A stretch of DNA of 16,215 nucleotides from Comamonadaceae bacterium (GTDB taxonomy: Bacteria; Pseudomonadota; Gammaproteobacteria; Burkholderiales; Burkholderiaceae_C): NCBI GenBank assembly GCA_947461325.1, contig CANHLD010000025.1:1-16215 (forward strand). Reading direction: 5' to 3'. Each line of letters opens with the position of its first letter. Within the stretch, counting starts at the first letter, position 1. The position numbers and the translations under genes were made by a program. Below, in pieces: positions 14,383-16,215 of this stretch. The notes beneath the pieces are model-generated. The model was not told the DNA's origin and did not search any database. It saw nothing but the letters and a program-made list of their open reading frames with translations.

Positions 14383-15777
14383 TCAGGCGGTTTGGTGTTG
14401 ATCGCCGAAGATGTGTTGCAAAGCAATGCGTTTGATGTCGGTGGCTGAAACCTGTTCAGGCAATAAAGAAGGTGTGTCGGTCATGACCAAGGGGCCGTCT
14501 TGCGGGTCGTCAGTAGGTCTGCCGTGCGAGCCTTTAACCAAGGTGGCGTCCAGCGGAATGACGTCCATCAGCATGCGGAAACCCATTATTTTTTTCACCA
14601 ATTTCCAAATGATTTTGACCTTGGGAAAGGAAATCGCAGGATCTAAAAATAACTCGACCGGGTCATAGCCAGCTTTGCGGTGGATCTCCACCGTGCGGGC
14701 AAAGTCAGGCGCGAGCGCATCGTCTAACCAGAAATAGTAAGTGAACCAAGAACGTGCATCAGACATGACCACCAACTCGCCGCTGCGCTCGTGGTTGATG
14801 TGGTGCGCGGCTTGTTCGGTTTTGTCCCACACCGATTCCACGCCTGCGATGCTTTGCAGCAATTGCTTGACCTGTGGAATCAAGGCGGGGTTGCGGATAT
14901 AGATGTGCGCGATCTGGTGATCTGCCACCGCAAACACCGCCGAGGTGGTCGGGTCGAGCATTTCATGGCCGTCTTCCATGCGCACTTGCAACCAGCCTTC
15001 GCGGCGGAAATGTCGGTTCAGATGGATGGGGCGGTCAACCGGCGTGATGCCGTATTCGGACAATACCATGACTTTGCGGCCATGCTTTTGCGCAAAATCG
15101 ATCAGGTCTCCCACCACTTGGTCTACCTCTTGCAAGGATTTGGCCACTGCCGGATGCGACTCGTCCGGGCCGTAGCGTTGCAAGTCGTAGTCCAGGTGAG
15201 GCAGGTAAACCAGCGTCAAGGTCGGGTCGAAATCGGCGATGGCCAACTCGGACGCTTTGGCAATCCAGCGTGTGGAAGAGATGTTGGTGTTGGGTCCCCA
15301 AAAATTGAACAAGGGGAATTTGCCCAAGCGGCTGCTGAGTTTTTCGCGCCAATCGGTGGGTACGGTGAAGCAGTCTGGCAACTTGCGCCCGTCGGCTTTG
15401 TAGATGGGGCGTGGCGTTGCGCCGAAGTCGTGATCCGACGCCATGTTGTACCACCAGAACATATTGGCGCAGGTGAATTGGGCGTTGCGTGCCTTGCCTG
15501 CTTCCCAAATTTTTTCGCCCTTGACCAAGCGGTTGGATTGCCGCCAAAACCAAATTTCGTACAGGTCGCGAAACAACCAGCCATTGGCCACGATACCGGT
15601 TTGGTCGGGTGGCAGTCCGGTCATGAAACTGGCCTGTGCCGTGCAAGTGACCGCAGGCAAAGTGGTGGTGAGCGGACGCATGCCGCCTTGTTTGGCAAAC
15701 GCGCTGAGACGCGGAGTCAAGGGTCCTAGGTGTTTGGGCGTCAAACCCACCACATTCAAAACAATCAAAGGCTGCAT
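14383..15777 (-). CDS. eboF: EboF, alkaline-phosphatase-fold protein of the nucleotide pyrophosphatase/phosphodiesterase type
   Basis: The 464-residue protein aligns by eye with type I phosphodiesterase/nucleotide pyrophosphatases. LPAVTCTAQASFMTGLPPDQ (40-59) carries the candidate nucleophile T44, LDYDLQRYGP (195-204) keeps D196, and KGSHGR (415-420) keeps the final metal histidine H418. Other ligands are changed: V10 stands for the first Asp (NVVGLT), Q200 for a His, and E241-Y242 (LSEYGIT) for the usual Asp-His. No signal peptide is seen, so it acts in the cytosol or at the inner membrane face. The ATG at 15777 has no Shine-Dalgarno and lies 24 bp after the eboB stop. As I recall, other EboF proteins share the SEYGIT and DYxLQR text, so the changes look like a family trait. 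Hydrolysis may be altered or lost. Confidence 0.9.
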   Translation of the reverse strand: MQPLIVLNVVGLTPKHLGPLTPRLSAFAKQGGMRPLTTTLPAVTCTAQASFMTGLPPDQTGIVANGWLFRDLYEIWFWRQSNRLVKGEKIWEAGKARNAQFTCANMFWWYNMASDHDFGATPRPIYKADGRKLPDCFTVPTDWREKLSSRLGKFPLFNFWGPNTNISSTRWIAKASELAIADFDPTLTLVYLPHLDYDLQRYGPDESHPAVAKSLQEVDQVVGDLIDFAQKHGRKVMVLSEYGITPVDRPIHLNRHFRREGWLQVRMEDGHEMLDPTTSAVFAVADHQIAHIYIRNPALIPQVKQLLQSIAGVESVWDKTEQAAHHINHERSGELVVMSDARSWFTYYFWLDDALAPDFARTVEIHRKAGYDPVELFLDPAISFPKVKIIWKLVKKIMGFRMLMDVIPLDATLVKGSHGRPTDDPQDGPLVMTDTPSLLPEQVSATDIKRIALQHIFGDQHQTA

Positions 15778-15801
15778 GAGAAAACGGAACCGGTTGAACT
15801 G

Positions 15802-16215
15802 TTAGCGGATCACGTTGGCATCAACGGTGCGGGTGGTGACTTTGGGCTCTTGTCCGCGCAACACGGAATTACCTTCGTAGAGTGTGCGCTGGTCAATGGC
15901 TTGCGGTTGTAGCCAATGCTCTTCACGCATTTCGCCGTTGAGCCCGTAAATGGCCAAGGCGTTTTTGTAAACCACTTGGTGAATCGTGTCAGCAGATATA
16001 CCCCGGTCAGCCATCAAGCGCGCTGTCTTCGGTACTGCCAGAGGGTCTGACACGCCCCAGTCGCAGGAAGAATCGACGATGACGCGCTCGGAACCGTACT
16101 GTTGAACCAAAGCAGCCAAGCGCTCATTGCCCATTTTGGTGGACGGGTAAATGGTGAATGCACACCAGTAGCCACGGTCCAGCACTTCACGCACGGTTTC
16201 TTCGTTGTTATGGTC
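15802..16215 (-). CDS. eboB: TatD-like metal-dependent hydrolase EboB (5' end cut by window edge)
   Basis: The frame is open to the right edge, so 137 C-terminal residues are visible and the true start lies outside; the GTG at 16194 is internal. The segment has a TIM-barrel amidohydrolase ending of TatD type: GYWCAFTIYPSTKM, then RVIVDSSCDWGVSDPLAVPK, where the Asp of CDWG is in the place of the last metal-binding Asp of TatD proteins, then an ending helix IHQVVYKNALAIYG. This wording is typical of the hydrolase of ebo clusters. TatD-family enzymes are metal-dependent hydrolases or nucleases; the substrate of EboB is unknown. It is the most upstream visible gene of the operon, followed by eboF after 24 bp. 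Confidence 0.88.
   Translation of the reverse strand, partial: DHNNEETVREVLDRGYWCAFTIYPSTKMGNERLAALVQQYGSERVIVDSSCDWGVSDPLAVPKTARLMADRGISADTIHQVVYKNALAIYGLNGEMREEHWLQPQAIDQRTLYEGNSVLRGQEPKVTTRTVDANVIR

Noticed and set aside
14791..15729. A 312-residue plus-strand frame across eboF
   Set aside because: It is antisense to eboF, whose motifs are unmistakable. The long open frame follows from codon bias on the other strand.
15788..15795. Palindrome AACCGGTT between eboB and eboF
   Set aside because: An 8-bp palindrome is common by chance and no promoter or operator context accompanies it.

Overview
The window looks like chromosome from a betaproteobacterium, most likely Burkholderiales. The signs are a moderate-GC genome by eye, a DinB with a long insertion of a kind I recall from that order, a surface-adhesin-E-like secreted protein, and a metabolic mix of BenE, LldD and a PQQ sugar dehydrogenase. 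Genus cannot be fixed. No RNA gene, IS element, CRISPR array or phage gene was seen, and coding density is high. No gene-free gap reaches 300 bp; the largest are 6250-6419, 6738-6906, 8712-8842 and 3283-3385.

Left part (1-4549). The minus strand carries a tight run lldD (FMN-dependent alpha-hydroxy-acid dehydrogenase), then a DinB-type Y-family polymerase, then a dienoyl-CoA-isomerase-type crotonase cut by the left edge. The gap is 16 bp and the overlap 23 bp, so they probably share a transcript. benE (benzoate/H+ symporter) runs divergently from lldD. The 103-bp region between them holds a perfect 9-bp inverted repeat that could be a shared operator.

Middle part (4567-9775). A long-chain acyl-CoA synthetase converges on benE across a GC-rich hairpin. 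Next come two small secreted proteins; the second is surface-adhesin-E-like and has a terminator-like dyad in its leader. A PQQ-dependent sugar dehydrogenase then faces a c-type cytochrome divergently, a plausible periplasmic electron donor/acceptor pair. Another unknown secreted protein follows.

Right part (9782-16215). The minus strand is one compact operon recognisable as an ebo cluster, the metabolite-traffic genes known from cyanobacteria, eustigmatophyte plastids and scattered other bacteria. In Nostoc punctiforme the cluster is needed to deliver a scytonemin precursor to the periplasm. In transcription order it reads eboB (TatD-like, cut by the right edge), eboF (alkaline-phosphatase fold), eboD (3-dehydroquinate-synthase-like), eboE (TIM barrel), eboC (UbiA-like membrane prenyltransferase), eboA, and then a small ferredoxin. 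All intergenic gaps are 33 bp or less and eboE/eboC overlap by 4 bp. The likely joint task is to make an isoprenoid- or cyclitol-linked carrier or modified metabolite at the membrane. The substrate is unknown here, and no obvious natural-product genes are in view. The most interesting points are the ferredoxin as a possible extra ebo component, with one iron-sulfur motif short of a cysteine, and the EboF active site, in which four of seven metal/catalytic positions of the nucleotide-pyrophosphatase family are replaced.
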